A DNA stretch of 40,406 nt, from contig JAJYTY010000010.1 of the NCBI GenBank assembly GCA_021792835.1, forward strand, positions 1-40,406. The letters are read 5' to 3'. How positions within the stretch are numbered: position 1 is the first letter of the stretch; each line of letters begins with the position of its first letter. The notes below the pieces were generated by a model. That model had not been told where the DNA came from. It saw only the letters and a program-made list of their open reading frames with translations, and did no database searches. The DNA comes from Pseudomonadota bacterium. Lineage in GTDB: Bacteria > Pseudomonadota > Gammaproteobacteria > Burkholderiales > Burkholderiaceae_C. The position numbers and the translations under genes were made by a program. This document shows, one piece after another, positions 6,444 through 14,389 of the stretch.

Positions 6444-8855
6444 ATGTCTCATCAACCATCGGCGCACGAACATGCCGCACAATGTGGACGTCGGTACACC
6501 GGTTTCGTCATGTGCCGGCGACCATTCCCCGATCCGATTCAGTTGCGCAGCGTGCAGTCCAGGGATCCCATCAAATACCGTGCGCATGCTCCAGCCGGGC
6601 GCCGCTTGCTGCGCAGCGAGCAGTGCGTGCAGCTGGCCGAGTCCGTCGGCATGCTGGCGATCGCGCAACTGGTGGCCGCCGTCGCCTGCTCCTGGCTGCT
6701 GCTCGGGCATGTCGGTGACGCGGCGCTGGCGTCATGGCTGGTGGCGGTCGTCGCCTTGCAGTCCCTGGCGTTGCCGTGGTCGCAGCGCGTGACGACGATG
6801 CGCCATGCACGAGCGGCCGCCCAGCTGCGTGCGCATCGCCTGCTGCGCGCCGGCGCCTTCGCCAGCGGGATGTTGTGGGGAGGCATGCCGTGGTGGGTAC
6901 ACGCCGCTCCCGCGCTGGCGCCCGGACTGGTGGCCTTCGTCGTCGCCGTCGTCGCCGGCGCGGCCGTCGGTGCGCTGTCCTTCGACGCCGCGGCGGCGCT
7001 GGGATTCGCCGGCGCGGCGCTGCTGCCACTGAGCTTGTGGCTGAGTCTGCAGCCGGGGCTGACGGCGCATGTGGCGGCGGCGATCGCCGCCGCCTACCTG
7101 TTGCTGCTTGCGCTGATCACGCGTGGCGCGCAGCAGCGCTTTGCCCGTGGACTGGGCTGGCGCGCCCGCGGCCTGCACGAGATCGCGAGGCGCGAGCGCC
7201 AGACCGAGCGCATGCGCCGCGTGGCCCGGCTCAACGAGTTGCTGGTGGAGGCCAGCCACATCGGCGCCGCGTCCGATGACGTGGAGGAATTCGAACAATC
7301 GCTGTGCCGCACCGCGGTGCAGCGCGCCGGGATCTCGCAGTCCTGGATCGCCCGCGCCGGTGCCGCTTCGGCGCAGCTGCGTGTGAGCGCCGCCTGCCCC
7401 GCGCAGGAGCCCGGCGTACCTTGGAGCGGAATCGAGCAGGCGCGCCAGGCCTGGGACGATGCGCGGCCGTGTTTCGCCGGCGCGTCATCGGCCGCGCGCA
7501 CCGGGGACGGCCTTGCACGGCCGTCGGTGGCGGCGCTTGCGTTGCGCGACTCGCAGGGCGTGACCGCGGTGCTGGTGCTGTGCTTCGATGCGACCGACGC
7601 CTTCGATCCGGCGACGGTCGACACGCTGACCCAGCTCGCAGTGGCGGTCGAGCGCGGCCTGCACGCGCTGGCGCAGCGCCGCAGCATGCAGCGCCTGCAG
7701 GGCCTGTATCGGGCGCTGATGAACGAGGGCGACGTGCTGCTGCAGGCGCGCAGCGTGCCCGAGATGCTGCTGCGCACCTGCCAGACGCTGACCGAGGGCA
7801 CGCATTTCCACGCCGCGTGGATGGCGCGTCCGGACGAACAGGGGCGCATCGAGGTCATCGCGCGAGCAGGCAGCGGCGCCGACCAGCTGGACTCGCTACG
7901 CATCAGCCTGCATGACGAGAACCAGTCGCCGCTGGCCATCCGCGTCTGGAAAAGCCATCGGGATGTCTGCTGCAACGATCTGCTCGGAGATCCCCGCATG
8001 GCACCCTGGCGCGCGTCCATGGTGGCCTACGAGTGGCGCTCCGCGCTGGCCACGCCGGTGTTCCGCGGTGGTGCGATCTGGGCCGTGCTGGTGTTCGTGT
8101 CGCCGCAGGCGCAGGCCTTCGACGAGCCGACCACCGAACTGTGCCGGCGGGTCGCCGAGCTGCTGGGCCACGGTCTGGACGAGCTCGACACCAAGCGCCG
8201 TCTCAACGAATTGCAGCAGGAAGAATCGCACCGCGCCCGTCACGACCTGCTGACCGGCCTGCCGAACCGCTTCGCGCTGGCCCAGTACCTGCCGCAGGCG
8301 CTGGCGGCGGCACGGCGCGAAGGCAGCGTGGTGGCTGTGGGCATGATCGACCTCGATGACTTCAAGCCGGTCAACGACACCTGGGGGCACGACGCCGGCG
8401 ACCGCCTGCTGCGTGAGCTGGGGCAGCGCCTGCGCGGCGCCATCCGCAAATTCGACGTGCTGGTCCGGCTCGGCGGCGACGAGTTCATCGTGGTGCTCGA
8501 GCAGATCGACTCCGAGCAGGTGCTGGGCCAGTTGGGCGACGTGCTGCGGCGCCTGCACGACGCCGTGCAACAGCCCTTCGAGATCGCGCCCGGATGCCAT
8601 GCCGGAATCGGCATGACCATGGGCCTGGCACTGTATCCGCTGGACGCGCAGGACCCAGACGGACTGATGCGCCAGGCCGACGCCGCGATGTACCAGGCCA
8701 AGCTGCACAAGCACGATCGCGCGCGCTGGTGGCGTCTGGCGCCTGCCAGCGCCGAGCGCCTCGAGGGCGCCGCGCCGCGTGCGTCGACCCCTCCGCAACT
8801 GCAGGTGGTGTCGTCGGAGGGCAGGGCGTCGCCGGCGCGCGGCTCCGGGGGCTGA
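6444..8855 (+). CDS. Membrane-anchored GAF-GAF-GGDEF diguanylate cyclase
   Basis: An 803-residue protein. After a polar N-terminus, about six hydrophobic segments lie between residues 68 and 228, a MASE-like membrane sensor. A short coiled stretch, two GAF-like domains (about 265-410 and 425-575) and a C-terminal GGDEF domain (about 595-745) follow. The active site is canonical (RLGGDEF, 677-681) with the metal/substrate region MIDLDDFKPVNDTWGHDAGD. RKFD sits five residues before GGDEF, which is the RxxD product-inhibition site. It should make cyclic-di-GMP at the inner membrane under feedback control. The start is uncertain: ATG 6444, ATG 6510 and GTG 6552 are all in frame with weak ribosome sites. 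It is divergent from the two phosphodiesterase-type genes, suggesting opposed enzymes in one locus. Confidence 0.9.
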   Translation: MSHQPSAHEHAAQCGRRYTGFVMCRRPFPDPIQLRSVQSRDPIKYRAHAPAGRRLLRSEQCVQLAESVGMLAIAQLVAAVACSWLLLGHVGDAALASWLVAVVALQSLALPWSQRVTTMRHARAAAQLRAHRLLRAGAFASGMLWGGMPWWVHAAPALAPGLVAFVVAVVAGAAVGALSFDAAAALGFAGAALLPLSLWLSLQPGLTAHVAAAIAAAYLLLLALITRGAQQRFARGLGWRARGLHEIARRERQTERMRRVARLNELLVEASHIGAASDDVEEFEQSLCRTAVQRAGISQSWIARAGAASAQLRVSAACPAQEPGVPWSGIEQARQAWDDARPCFAGASSAARTGDGLARPSVAALALRDSQGVTAVLVLCFDATDAFDPATVDTLTQLAVAVERGLHALAQRRSMQRLQGLYRALMNEGDVLLQARSVPEMLLRTCQTLTEGTHFHAAWMARPDEQGRIEVIARAGSGADQLDSLRISLHDENQSPLAIRVWKSHRDVCCNDLLGDPRMAPWRASMVAYEWRSALATPVFRGGAIWAVLVFVSPQAQAFDEPTTELCRRVAELLGHGLDELDTKRRLNELQQEESHRARHDLLTGLPNRFALAQYLPQALAAARREGSVVAVGMIDLDDFKPVNDTWGHDAGDRLLRELGQRLRGAIRKFDVLVRLGGDEFIVVLEQIDSEQVLGQLGDVLRRLHDAVQQPFEIAPGCHAGIGMTMGLALYPLDAQDPDGLMRQADAAMYQAKLHKHDRARWWRLAPASAERLEGAAPRASTPPQLQVVSSEGRASPARGSGG

Positions 8856-8868
8856 GCGAGCTCGGCGA

Positions 8869-9000
8869 CCGCAGCGCCAGTCGAGGCACGAACATCGCCA
8901 CCAGCGGCGACGCGACATACGCGAACACGTGCTGCAGGTACGCCCACGGTCCCTGGAAATGCGCGATCTGCGGTGCCTGCCCGAGTCGACCAACCGCGCA
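8869..9000 (-). pseudogene. Remnant of a sodium:solute symporter (SSS family)
   Basis: Reading the minus strand gives APQIAHFQGPWAYLQHVFAYVASPLVAMFV without interruption. This strongly resembles the SSS transporter segment usually written as WAPQI..F..LWxYLQ..LAYxxPPxVAxFLxG. There is no start codon. A TGA lies in frame just upstream, and similarity ends abruptly at VPRLALR, so only about 40 codons of a once complete gene remain between the cyclase and dinB. The assignment rests on recognising one segment; a chance match in GC-rich DNA is possible. Confidence 0.45.
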
Positions 9001-9066
9001 CGTCGATCGTGAAGGAATTCATGGCAATTCCGGCCGAGCGAGCCCCGCGCCCCGGTTCGTCGCCAG

Positions 9067-10305
9067 CTAGTCCAGGTTGTCGAGCAGGCTGAGCTGGGCG
9101 CTCGGGGCCCCGCCCATCGTCTCGGCCGCATCCTGCAGCCCGCTGGCGCGCACGCCGAGCAGGCGCAGTCTGCGCTCGAGCTCGACGCGGCGCAGGCACT
9201 GGCCGGCGGCCTGCCGGATCGCCGCCGCGTCGGCCACCGCGCGCGGCAGCGACAGGTCGCGCGTCACGGTGCGGAAGTCGTCGAAGCGCAGCTTGATGCC
9301 GATGGTGCGCGCGGCGCAGCCCTTGCCCTGCAGGTCTTCGGCCAGGCGCTCGCACAGCCAGGTGAACAGGCGCGACAGCTCGGCGCGATCACGCCGCGGA
9401 TGCAGGTCGCGCTCGAAGGTGGTCTCGCGACTGACCGACTTGGCCTGCGCATGCGTGACCACCGGGCGCTGGTCGCGCCCATGCGCGACTTCGTGCAGCC
9501 AGGCAGCAAAACCGCGTCCGAAATGCTCCTGCAACAGCTCCGGCGGCGCCGCAGCGAGGTCGCCGATGCTGTGGATACCCAGTCCGCGCAGCCGCTCGGC
9601 AGCCTTCGGGCCGATGCCGTTGATGCGCGCCGCGGGCAGCGGCCAGATGCGCTGCGGTACGTCCTCTATGCGCAGCACGGTGATTCCGCCGGGCTTGCGC
9701 AGTTCGGAGGCGATCTTCGACAACAGCTTGTTGGGCGTGATGCCGATCGAGCAGCTCAGCCCGGTGGCGTCGCGCACGGCTTCCTGCAGCCGTGCGGCCA
9801 AGGCCTCGGAGTCCGCCTGCGCGTGGCCGGTGAGGTCGAGGTAGATCTCGTCGATCCCGCGGTCCTCGATGCGCGACTCGACCGCGGCCACCGCCTCCTT
9901 GAAGCGGCGAGAGTATTCGCGGTAGGCGTCGAAGCGCGCAGGCAGCAGGTAGGCGTCGGGCGCCAGGCGCGCCGCCTTCATCATGCCCATCGCGGAGAAC
10001 ACGCCGAGCGCGCGCGCCTCGTAGGTGGAGGTCGTGACCACGCCACGCCCGCTGTAGTCGCGCAGCCGCGCGAAGTGCCACGAGCCGTCCTCGAGCTGCC
10101 GCGGGTGCCAGCGGTGGCGCCCGCCGACCACCACCGGCTGGCCGCGCAGCTGCGGGTAGCGCAGCAGTTCGACCGACGCGAAGAACGCATCCATGTCCAG
10201 ATGCGCGATTCGCCTCGGCGGGGTCGGGGCGGTTTCGGCAGGCATGCGGGTCGCGGTGGCATCGGCCTCGGGCGCTCTGACGCCGCCCGGGTGGGGCCGT
10301 GGCAT
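9067..10305 (-). CDS. dinB: DNA polymerase IV (Y-family)
   Basis: A 412-residue translesion polymerase. The catalytic aspartate lies in HLDMDAFFASVE and the second acidic pair in GIDEIYLDLT, where the more common Ser before IDE is Gly. The palm and fingers carry TSTYEARALGVFSAMG and LLPARFDAYREYSRRF. Thumb HhH motifs include INGIGPKAAERLRGLGI. The little finger spans roughly residues 280-390, and a beta-clamp-binding peptide (AQLSLLDNL) ends the protein. Compared with the E. coli enzyme there is an insert, GRHRWHPRQLEDGSWHFARLRDYSG, before the fingers motif. It bypasses DNA lesions with low fidelity. The first 20 to 30 residues may not be translated: ATG 10245 (MPAETAPTPPRR) is an alternative start. 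No complete LexA box is visible upstream. Confidence 0.93.
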   Translation of the reverse strand: MPRPHPGGVRAPEADATATRMPAETAPTPPRRIAHLDMDAFFASVELLRYPQLRGQPVVVGGRHRWHPRQLEDGSWHFARLRDYSGRGVVTTSTYEARALGVFSAMGMMKAARLAPDAYLLPARFDAYREYSRRFKEAVAAVESRIEDRGIDEIYLDLTGHAQADSEALAARLQEAVRDATGLSCSIGITPNKLLSKIASELRKPGGITVLRIEDVPQRIWPLPAARINGIGPKAAERLRGLGIHSIGDLAAAPPELLQEHFGRGFAAWLHEVAHGRDQRPVVTHAQAKSVSRETTFERDLHPRRDRAELSRLFTWLCERLAEDLQGKGCAARTIGIKLRFDDFRTVTRDLSLPRAVADAAAIRQAAGQCLRRVELERRLRLLGVRASGLQDAAETMGGAPSAQLSLLDNLD

Positions 10306-10422
10306 CGATCATATCCACAGCGGCGCAAGGGGATCGAGTGGCGCCGCGGCGGACTGACTAGACTCGGCGCAGATGCCGCGGAGCTGAGCGGCGCCCTCGA
10401 CACACGACAGGAGACTTGCACG

Positions 10423-10860
10423 ATGGACACCATCCAGGTGGTCTACACCACCAGCGCCACCGCCACCGGGGGCCGCAACGGCCACACCCGTTCGCAGGAC
10501 GGGCAGGTCGACGTGGATCTGTCGGTTCCCAAGGCCATGGGCGGGCCCGGCAAGCCCGGCACCACCACGCCGGAGGACCTGTTCGCTGCCGGCTACGCGG
10601 CATGTTTCGGCGGCGCGCTGGACTTCGTCGCCAAGCAGCACCGCGTCGACGCCTCGCGTGCCAGCGTGACCTGCGCGGTATCGATCGGCCCGCGCGATGC
10701 GGGGGGATTCGGGCTCGCAGTGAGCCTGCGGGTCGAGGACGCATCGCTGCCGCAGCAGCAGTTGCAGGCGCTGGCGATGGAGGCCCACGAGAAGGTCTGC
10801 CCGTATTCGCACGCCACGCGCAACAACGTCGACGTGCGCGTCGAGGTGCGCGGAGCCTGA
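10423..10860 (+). CDS. ohr: Organic hydroperoxide resistance protein (Ohr)
   Basis: A 145-residue OsmC/Ohr-fold peroxidase. It starts with IQVVYTTSATATGGRNGHTRSQDG, typical of Ohr. Both catalytic cysteines are present, in GYAACFGGALDF and VCPYSHATRNN, and the arginine-loop region follows the usual DLSVPKAMGG. It reduces organic and fatty-acid hydroperoxides in the cytosol using lipoylated-protein electrons. The start is the ATG with AGGAG nine bases upstream. The much longer ORF in the track (from 9400) is an artefact, since it runs antisense through dinB. The usual regulator gene ohrR is not adjacent. It is divergent from dinB, with about 117 bases for both promoters. Confidence 0.95.
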   Translation: MDTIQVVYTTSATATGGRNGHTRSQDGQVDVDLSVPKAMGGPGKPGTTTPEDLFAAGYAACFGGALDFVAKQHRVDASRASVTCAVSIGPRDAGGFGLAVSLRVEDASLPQQQLQALAMEAHEKVCPYSHATRNNVDVRVEVRGA

Positions 10861-10940
10861 TCTTCCCTTCGCACACGGCGCCCTGGCGCCTTCGCGGGCA
10901 GGCCGACGCGCCAAGGCGAACCCTTGGTGCGAGCGCGGAT

Positions 10941-11129
10941 TCAGCTCATGACCAGCAGCGCGACCACGGCGGCGCTCCAGGCGCCGATCGACGCCGTGGT
11001 CGTGTCCCGCGAGGTCTGCAGGATCGCCGCGCACGCCACCCACGCGGCGACGCCGGCCCACATGCGCGGGCCGCTGGCGCCGATCACGACGACCATCAGC
11101 GAGGTCAGGAGGACGAGGTTGCGCAGCAT
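10941..11129 (-). CDS. Small two-helix membrane protein, hypothetical
   Basis: A 62-residue protein starting MLRNLVLLTSLMVVVIGASG. Two hydrophobic segments (about 3-30 and 45-61) flank a short polar loop (LQTSRDTTTASIG). The longer 96-residue ORF in the track reads through the tRNA gene and is rejected. It lies downstream of tRNA-Ser on the same strand with no clear terminator between, so the two may share a transcript. No convincing ribosome site is seen, and the family is not recognised. It could be a real small inner-membrane protein or a chance ORF in GC-rich DNA. Confidence 0.45.
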   Translation of the reverse strand: MLRNLVLLTSLMVVVIGASGPRMWAGVAAWVACAAILQTSRDTTTASIGAWSAAVVALLVMS

Positions 11130-11203
11130 GTGCGCATTGTCGCGCCGCGGCGCCCATGCGCAAGGGGCTGCGCGCGGGCCTCGGGGTTTGCTCGGGGGGG
11201 GGC

Positions 11204-11296
11204 TGGCGGAGACGGTGGGATTCGAACCCACGATGCGGCTCTACACCGCATACTCCCTTAGCAGGGGAGCACCTTCGGCCTCTCGGTCACGTCTCC
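11204..11296 (-). tRNA. serX: tRNA-Ser(GCT)
   Basis: The minus strand reads GGAGACG ... CGTCTCC-G-CCA. It has a 7-bp acceptor stem, an anticodon stem and loop CTCCC-CTGCTAA-GGGAG (anticodon GCT, reading AGC/AGU), a long variable arm ATGCGG-TGTAGA-GCCGCAT and the T-arm GTGGGTTCGAATCCCAC. The long variable arm and discriminator G identify a serine tRNA. CCA is encoded. The symbol is only a conventional label. Confidence 0.95.
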
Positions 11297-11299
11297 AGC

Positions 11300-11359
11300 T
11301 GGCTGTATTGGCGCTGCACTGCCTCGCGTGGGCCGCGCGCATGCAGCACAATACAGCCA
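11300..11359. repeat. Inverted repeat upstream of tRNA-Ser
   Basis: TGGCTGTATTG (11300-11310) and its exact complement CAATACAGCCA (11349-11359) face each other across 38 bases, directly before the 5' end of the tRNA gene. The repeat falls where the tRNA promoter should be. It may be a regulatory site or an imprint of duplication; its function is not evident. Confidence 0.5.
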
Positions 11360-11428
11360 TCCATTATTGCACAGCTAGTCGCCGCGACCGGCCCGCAGGG
11401 CCGCCCGGCGCCTGGCAAGGCCCTTCCG

Positions 11429-12274
11429 ATGTGGATCGACACCCACGCCCACCTGGACGCGCCGGAGTTCGGCGCGCAGCGCCAGGCCATGCTGCAGCGC
11501 GCGCGCGACGCGGGGGTGGCTTGCATCGTGATCCCGGCGGTCGAGCCGGGCAACTTCGACGCCGTGCGCGAACTGGCGCACGCGCAGGGCTTCGCCTATG
11601 CGCTGGGCGTGCATCCTCTGTATGTGGGGCGCCTGCGGCGCGACGACCTGCGGCGCCTGCGCGACGCGCTGGCCGCGCGCATCGACGACCCCCGGCTGGT
11701 CGCGGTGGGCGAGATCGGGCTGGACCATTTCGTCGACGAACTGGCGGCGCCGCGCGCCGAGCAGCAGTGGTGGTGGGAGTCGCAGCTGGAGCTGGCGGCC
11801 GAGTTCGCCCTGCCGGTGCTGCTGCACGTGCGCCGCACGCAGGACCTGCTGGCCGCCGGGCTGCGCCGGCGCGGCTGGGGCGGGCGCGGGCTGGGCGGCA
11901 TCGCGCATGCCTTCAACGGCAGCGAGCAGCAGGCGCACGCCTTCATCGAGCAGGGCCTGTGCCTGGGCTTCGGCGGCACGCTCAGCTACGAGCGCTCGCG
12001 CAACATCCGGCGCCTGGCGCAGGGGCTCGACGCCACCGCGCTGGTGCTGGAGACCGACGCGCCGGACATGGCGCCGCAATGGATCGCCCACGGCGCGCAG
12101 CCACGCCCGAACGAGCCGGCGGAGCTGCCGCGCATCGGCGCCGTGCTCGCCGGCCTGCGCGGCTGGACGCCGCGGCACGTGGCCATGGTCACCACGGCCA
12201 ACGCCCGGCGGGCGCTGCCGCGCCTGGCGGCATTGCTGGGTGCGCCCGGCGAGACTCCTGCCGCGCGCGCTTGA
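11429..12274 (+). CDS. TatD-family metal-dependent hydrolase
   Basis: A 281-residue TIM-barrel hydrolase. Metal ligands are in the expected order: DTHAHLD (HxH) at the start, GEIGLDHF (Glu), LLHVRR (His), AHAFNGS (His) and ETDAPDMAP (Asp). GVHPLYV is the usual second-strand motif. The family includes TatD and YcfH, which act as metal-dependent DNases or exonucleases in repair or RNA/DNA turnover; which substrate this one uses cannot be told. The start is the ATG ten bases after AAGG; the longer ORF in the track reads back through the tRNA. Its stop codon overlaps the -35 element of the sigma-32 promoter of htpG. Confidence 0.9.
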   Translation: MWIDTHAHLDAPEFGAQRQAMLQRARDAGVACIVIPAVEPGNFDAVRELAHAQGFAYALGVHPLYVGRLRRDDLRRLRDALAARIDDPRLVAVGEIGLDHFVDELAAPRAEQQWWWESQLELAAEFALPVLLHVRRTQDLLAAGLRRRGWGGRGLGGIAHAFNGSEQQAHAFIEQGLCLGFGGTLSYERSRNIRRLAQGLDATALVLETDAPDMAPQWIAHGAQPRPNEPAELPRIGAVLAGLRGWTPRHVAMVTTANARRALPRLAALLGAPGETPAARA

Positions 12275-12297
12275 AATGCCGCGCGCTGCCCCCATCT
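12270..12297 (+). promoter_or_regulatory. Sigma-32 heat-shock promoter of htpG
   Basis: CTTGAAA (12270-12276), a 13-base spacer and CCCCATCT (12290-12297) match the RpoH consensus CTTGAAA-N11-16-CCCCATNT at every defined position. Transcription should begin near 12304, about 70 bases before the htpG ATG. The -35 element shares the TGA stop of the TatD-family gene. Confidence 0.9.
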
Positions 12298-12376
12298 GCG
12301 GGCCATCGAGGGCGCGCGCCGCGCGTCCGGGTTCCGCGCCGGCGGCGCGGTGTTTCCTGAACTGCCAGCATCCATC

Positions 12377-14347
12377 ATGAGCACACAAACCTCGACCCCG
12401 GCGGAGGCCACGGCGCCCCATACCCATGCCTTCCAGGCCGAGGTGCGGCAGCTGCTGCACCTGGTCGCGCACTCGCTGTACTCGAATCGCGACATCTTCC
12501 TGCGCGAACTCGTCTCCAACGCCTCCGACGCCTGCGACAAGCTGCGCTACCTGGCGATCGACGACGCCGCGCTGTGGGAGGGCGACCCCGCGCTGCGCAT
12601 CCGTGTCGACTTCGACCCCGAGACGCGCACCGTCACGGTCAGCGACAACGGCATCGGGCTGTCGATGGAGGACGCCATCGAGCACCTGGGCACCATCGCC
12701 AAGTCGGGCACGCGCGAGTTCATGCAGCGCCTGGGCGACGAGAAGAAGGGCGACGCCAGCCTGATCGGACAGTTCGGGGTGGGTTTCTACTCGGGCTTCA
12801 TCGTCGCCGACCGCATCACCGTGGAAAGCCGGCGCGCCGGGCTGCCGCCGCAGCAGGGTGTGCGCTGGTCGTCGGACGGCACCGGCGAGTTCAGCGTCGA
12901 GTCCATCGAGCGCGCGCAGCGCGGCACCGATGTCGTGCTGCACCTGCGTGCCGATGCCGAGGAGCAGCAGTTCGGCGACCTGCTGGCGCAGTGGAAGCTC
13001 AAGAGCATCATCGCGCGCTATTCGGACCACATCTCGCTGCCCATCGAGATGCGCAAGCACGAATGGGACGCCGACGCCAAGCAGGACAAGGTGCTCGACG
13101 AGTGGGAGCAGGTCAACAAGGCCGCCGCGCTGTGGGCGCGCCCGAAGTCCGAGCTCGACGAGCAGCAGTACATCGATTTCTACAAGCAGATCGCCCACGA
13201 CAGCGAGGCGCCGCTGGCATGGACCCACAACCGCGTGGAGGGCCGCAGCGAGTACACGCAGCTGCTGTACGTGCCGGCGAAGGCGCCCTTCGACCTGTAC
13301 AACCGCGACAGCCAGCCCGGGGTGAAGCTGTATGTCAAGCGGGTGTTCATCCTGGACGACGCCAGCAGCCTGCTGCCGGGCTACCTGCGCTTCGTGCGAG
13401 GTGTGATCGACAGCGCCGACCTGCCGCTGAACGTGTCGCGCGAGCTGCTGCAGGAAAGCCGCGACATGCGCGCCATCCGCGACGGCAGCACGCGCCGCGT
13501 GCTGTCGATGCTGGAGGACATGGCGGGCAGCGACGAGCAGGCGCAGCGCGACAGGTACGCCACCTTCTGGAGCGAGTTCGGCCAGGTGCTGAAGGAGGGG
13601 GTGGCGGAGGACTTCGCCAACCGCGAGCGTCTGGCCGGGCTGCTGCGCTTCGCGTCGACCCACGCCGAATCCGATGCCCAGGACGTCTCGCTGGCCGACT
13701 ACGTCGCGCGCATGAAGCCCGAGCAGTCGGCGATCTACTACATCACCGCGGACAACCCGCGCGCGGCGCGCTCCAGCCCGCAACTGGAGATGTTCCGGCG
13801 CAAGGGCGTCGAGGTGCTGCTGCTGACCGACCGTGTCGACGAGTGGATGCTCAGCGCCCTGCACGAGTTCGGCGGCAAGCCGCTGCAGTCGGTGGCTCGC
13901 GGCGGCGCTGATCTCGGCGCGCTGCAGGACGAACAGGACAAGCTCCACGCGCAGGAGGCGGCGCAGACCCACAAGGATCTGCTCGAGCGCATGAAGGCCT
14001 CGCTGCAGGGTCTGGCCAAGGACGTGCGCATCAGTTCGCGCCTGGTCGAGTCGCCGGCCTGCCTGGTGGCCGACGAGGGCGAGCTCAGCTCGCACCTGGC
14101 GCGCCTGCTGCGCCAGGCCGGCCAGCAGGCCCCGCGCAGCGAGCCGATCCTGGAGATCAACCCCGAGCACGAGCTGGTGCTGCGCCTGCAGCAGCAGGCA
14201 CAGGCCGGGGATGGGCAGGCGGCGGACTTCGACGAACTCGCGCGCATCGTGTTCGACCAGGCGCTGCTCGCCGAAGGCGGCTTGCCGGAAGATCCGGCGG
14301 CCTACGTGCAGCGGGTCAACCGCTGGCTGCTGCGCGCCGCCGGCTGA
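12377..14347 (+). CDS. htpG: Chaperone HtpG (bacterial Hsp90)
   Basis: A 656-residue cytosolic chaperone. The N-terminal ATPase domain shows the Bergerat motifs [24 protein letters not shown] and [11 protein letters not shown]. The middle domain includes [10 protein letters not shown] and [11 protein letters not shown]. The C-terminal dimerisation domain runs from about residue 540. It is slightly longer than the E. coli protein (about 624). The ATG at 12377 (MSTQTSTP) is preferred over the GTG at 12350 in the track, although neither has a strong ribosome site. A consensus sigma-32 promoter lies just upstream, so it should be heat induced. It converges with cobD across a 22-bp perfect palindrome. 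Confidence 0.96.
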   Translation: MSTQTSTPAEATAPHTHAFQAEVRQLLHLVAHSLYSNRDIFLRELVSNASDACDKLRYLAIDDAALWEGDPALRIRVDFDPETRTVTVSDNGIGLSMEDAIEHLGTIAKSGTREFMQRLGDEKKGDASLIGQFGVGFYSGFIVADRITVESRRAGLPPQQGVRWSSDGTGEFSVESIERAQRGTDVVLHLRADAEEQQFGDLLAQWKLKSIIARYSDHISLPIEMRKHEWDADAKQDKVLDEWEQVNKAAALWARPKSELDEQQYIDFYKQIAHDSEAPLAWTHNRVEGRSEYTQLLYVPAKAPFDLYNRDSQPGVKLYVKRVFILDDASSLLPGYLRFVRGVIDSADLPLNVSRELLQESRDMRAIRDGSTRRVLSMLEDMAGSDEQAQRDRYATFWSEFGQVLKEGVAEDFANRERLAGLLRFASTHAESDAQDVSLADYVARMKPEQSAIYYITADNPRAARSSPQLEMFRRKGVEVLLLTDRVDEWMLSALHEFGGKPLQSVARGGADLGALQDEQDKLHAQEAAQTHKDLLERMKASLQGLAKDVRISSRLVESPACLVADEGELSSHLARLLRQAGQQAPRSEPILEINPEHELVLRLQQQAQAGDGQAADFDELARIVFDQALLAEGGLPEDPAAYVQRVNRWLLRAAG

Positions 14348-14367
14348 GCTGGCGGCCGGGCATTCCC

Positions 14368-14389
14368 GAGCCCGCCGGCCGGCGGGCTC
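14368..14389. terminator. Palindrome between convergent htpG and cobD (possible bidirectional terminator)
   Basis: GAGCCCGCCGGCCGGCGGGCTC is a perfect 22-bp palindrome between the two convergent stop codons, overlapping the cobD stop. It lacks a T-run on either side, so it may slow or assist termination rather than act as a classical intrinsic terminator. Confidence 0.45.

Noticed and set aside
10300-10330. Possible LexA box upstream of dinB
   Set aside because: Only the left half (CTGT) is present. The matching ACAG at the correct distance is absent.
9400-10860. A 486-residue ORF that includes Ohr at its end
   Set aside because: The first 340 residues are antisense to dinB. Ohr starts at its own ATG with a good ribosome site at 10423.
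11130-11231. N-terminal part of the 96-residue ORF over the tRNA-Ser gene
   Set aside because: Its first residues are the tRNA sequence read as codons. The plausible small protein starts at the internal ATG at 11129.
11375-14170. A 931-residue minus-strand ORF across the TatD-family gene and htpG
   Set aside because: It is antisense to two clear genes, has no recognisable domain and a shadow-like Ala/Arg/Gln/His composition. Long antisense frames are common where third codon positions are nearly all G or C.
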